DNA of 64,000 bases from Rickettsiales bacterium Ac37b (lineage in GTDB: Bacteria; Pseudomonadota; Alphaproteobacteria; Rickettsiales; Arcanibacteraceae), in the NCBI GenBank assembly GCA_000746585.2, contig CP009217.2, forward strand, positions 1,678,662 through 1,742,661. Direction: 5' to 3'. The position numbers and the translations under genes are program-made. Below the pieces are notes generated by a model. The model saw only the letters and a list, made by a program, of their open reading frames with translations. It did not search any database and was not told the DNA's origin. Shown here piece after piece: positions 62,541 through 64,000 of the stretch. The first letter of the stretch is position 1; each line of letters starts with the position of its first letter.

Positions 62541-64000
62541 ATGAAAGTTAGTCAACTTAATATCGAAGATATCAAAACTTCCCCACTTATATTAATAGGT
62601 ATAGTAGTTTCCTTATCATTTATGATATTTTTTATTATATGGTGGTATAATAATGATAATAATAAAGATGCAACTCAAACACATGTAATTTTGCAACAAA
62701 AAATAATAGAATATTTGGCTGATAATTCTAACCAAAAAATTAATCTCAAAGAAAAATTTGGTACGAACTTTAAAGGAATCAAGTTAGTAGGTATAGATTT
62801 AAGCAACGCTGATTTAAGCAATACTGATTTTAGTGATGCTATATTATCCAGGGTAAAATTAAATAATGTTAATTTTCAAAATGCTATATTAATAAATACC
62901 ATTATTCAAGAAAGTGAAATCAATAATACCGATTTTAGTAATTCCAATATGAATGGTATTCAGCTGCAAGATTCTTCATTAATATCTTCTAATTTTACTA
63001 AAGCAAACCTGAATTTTGCAGAGCTCCAAGAAGCAGATCTAACCAATGCTAACTTAGAAAATACATATTTAAATAATGCAAACTTATATAAGGCAAAATT
63101 GCTTGGTGTAAATTTTAAAGATACATTATTACAAAACGTAGATTTGAGTTATGTTGATTTAAGTGCAGTAGACTTAAGTGGGCATAATTTATATGGGGCT
63201 ATATTACGTAATACCAATTTTACTAATGCCAATTTACAAAAAATCTTTTTAGAAAGTGCAGATTGCAAAGGAGCAACTTTTAAAAATGCTAAAATTGATA
63301 ATGCCAATTTAGCAAGTACTGAATTGCAATATACTAATTTTGAAGGTGCTACCTTAAGATTTACCGATTTAAGCAATGCGGATATAACTGAAGCCAATTT
63401 TCAAAATACAAATTTGCAAAGTGCAGTCTTAAAGTTTGCTATAATGAGTGAAATAAATTTGAAAAATAGTAACCTGACCAGAGCAATATTATCTATGAGT
63501 ACTATTTATAAAGCAAATTTGGAAGAAGCAAATTTACAAGGTGCCATCTTAGATCATATAGATGGTGATAATGCTAATATGGTAAAAACTAATTTAACTC
63601 TAGCATATCTAGGTAATAGTAGTCTTGAAAGTGTTAACTTAAGCTTTGCTACAGCTAATTTAGCAAATTTTCATCATACTTTGCTAAGAAATTCTAAACT
63701 GAATAACACCTCATTAATAGGAGTTAATTTCACTGCATCACAGCTAGAAAACACTAATTTTTTTGAAGCAAATCTTATAAATGCTATATTAAATAGTACA
63801 TTTTTATGGAAAACTAAATTTACCAATAGTAAATTAACAGGTGCATTATTTAGAGGAGCGAATATTAATAACGCTGATTTTACTAATAGCACTATTTATA
63901 CGGCAAATTTAAATAATGCTATAATTATTAATTTAGATAATTCTCAAGCTGTATTAATACCTGCTAATTCAGGAGCAATTACATCCATTAGTGAGTTAGA
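62541..64000 (+). CDS. Pentapeptide-repeat protein with N-terminal membrane anchor, runs off the window
   Basis: Open from ATG 62541 (MKVSQLNIEDIKTSPLILIG) to the window edge, 486 complete codons so far. One transmembrane segment (about 14-36, PLILIGIVVSLSFMIFFIIW) precedes an extended array of pentapeptides of the A(D/N)LXX/F type: VGIDLSNADLSNTDFSDAIL, FTKANLNFAELQEADLTNAN, LENTYLNNANLYKAKLLGVN, and so on, which fold as a right-handed quadrilateral beta-helix. Such proteins can bind DNA-topoisomerase-like or membrane targets, but most in intracellular bacteria are of unknown role. Part of the array is irregular, with frequent Asn and Ser. The C-terminus lies beyond 64000. Confidence 0.9.
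   Translation, partial: MKVSQLNIEDIKTSPLILIGIVVSLSFMIFFIIWWYNNDNNKDATQTHVILQQKIIEYLADNSNQKINLKEKFGTNFKGIKLVGIDLSNADLSNTDFSDAILSRVKLNNVNFQNAILINTIIQESEINNTDFSNSNMNGIQLQDSSLISSNFTKANLNFAELQEADLTNANLENTYLNNANLYKAKLLGVNFKDTLLQNVDLSYVDLSAVDLSGHNLYGAILRNTNFTNANLQKIFLESADCKGATFKNAKIDNANLASTELQYTNFEGATLRFTDLSNADITEANFQNTNLQSAVLKFAIMSEINLKNSNLTRAILSMSTIYKANLEEANLQGAILDHIDGDNANMVKTNLTLAYLGNSSLESVNLSFATANLANFHHTLLRNSKLNNTSLIGVNFTASQLENTNFFEANLINAILNSTFLWKTKFTNSKLTGALFRGANINNADFTNSTIYTANLNNAIIINLDNSQAVLIPANSGAITSISEL

Noticed and set aside
63149-63892. Two minus-strand frames within the pentapeptide gene
   Set aside because: Regular repeats create open antisense frames; the plus-strand pentapeptide pattern is clear and continuous.

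Overview
The window looks like a chromosome segment of an obligate intracellular alphaproteobacterium of the order Rickettsiales, probably Rickettsiaceae-like. This is an inference. It rests on the very AT-rich sequence, the core gene set (putA, hflX, secA, kdsB, dapA-smpB, an M32 carboxypeptidase, rlmN, asd), ankyrin and pentapeptide proteins, candidate secreted effectors, many decaying mobile genes, and dense short dispersed repeats. The exact genus cannot be read from the sequence.

Layout. 1-6.7 kb: housekeeping (lytic transglycosylase, PutA, HflX). 6.7-13.2 kb: two of three near-identical IS630-type elements, the first of two paralogous ~930-residue TPR/membrane proteins, a truncated ankyrin gene and repeats. 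13.3-19.3 kb: secA with a strong terminator, an unknown 527-residue protein, and a frameshifted quinone oxidoreductase. 19.5-37 kb: an accessory island. It holds a phospholipase D remnant, a LysM/RNase A-like CDI-type toxin with its immunity gene, the third IS630 copy, a huge 5'-truncated protein with a SecA-like ATPase core, a second toxin-immunity pair, an orphan toxin-cassette fragment, a dead tyrosine integrase, an AbiE toxin-antitoxin pair, an excisionase-like HTH protein, a primase fragment fused to a DUF6088 remnant, and a nonsense-interrupted YhcG-type nuclease. 37-40.4 kb: remnants and poorly known genes. 40.7-45.6 kb: tRNA-Lys, a tight kdsB-ilvE-dapA-smpB operon and the carboxypeptidase. 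45.7-64 kb: the second TPR/membrane paralogue, a broken ankyrin gene, an XRE-PAS regulator, a SIMPL protein, VapBC, DoxX, a DUF1207 outer-membrane protein, RlmN, a multi-pass protein carrying five acidic-flanked LIR-like motifs, an M15 peptidase, Asd and an open-ended pentapeptide-repeat protein.

How the parts work together. kdsB serves LPS synthesis. dapA and asd both feed the lysine/diaminopimelate branch for peptidoglycan, although they are 18 kb apart. Slt and the M15 peptidase remodel the wall. SecA drives export. The island shows the logic of polymorphic (CDI-like) toxin systems: a large carrier, swappable C-terminal toxin modules each followed by an immunity gene, and a displaced cassette repeating the conserved pre-toxin junction. 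Much of the mobile machinery is broken by single nonsense codons, frameshifts and chimeric deletions, whereas the two immunity genes remain intact.

At least eleven TATAGT-ended repeats, with ends like those of the IS630 element, are scattered through the window and look like non-autonomous derivatives (MITEs).
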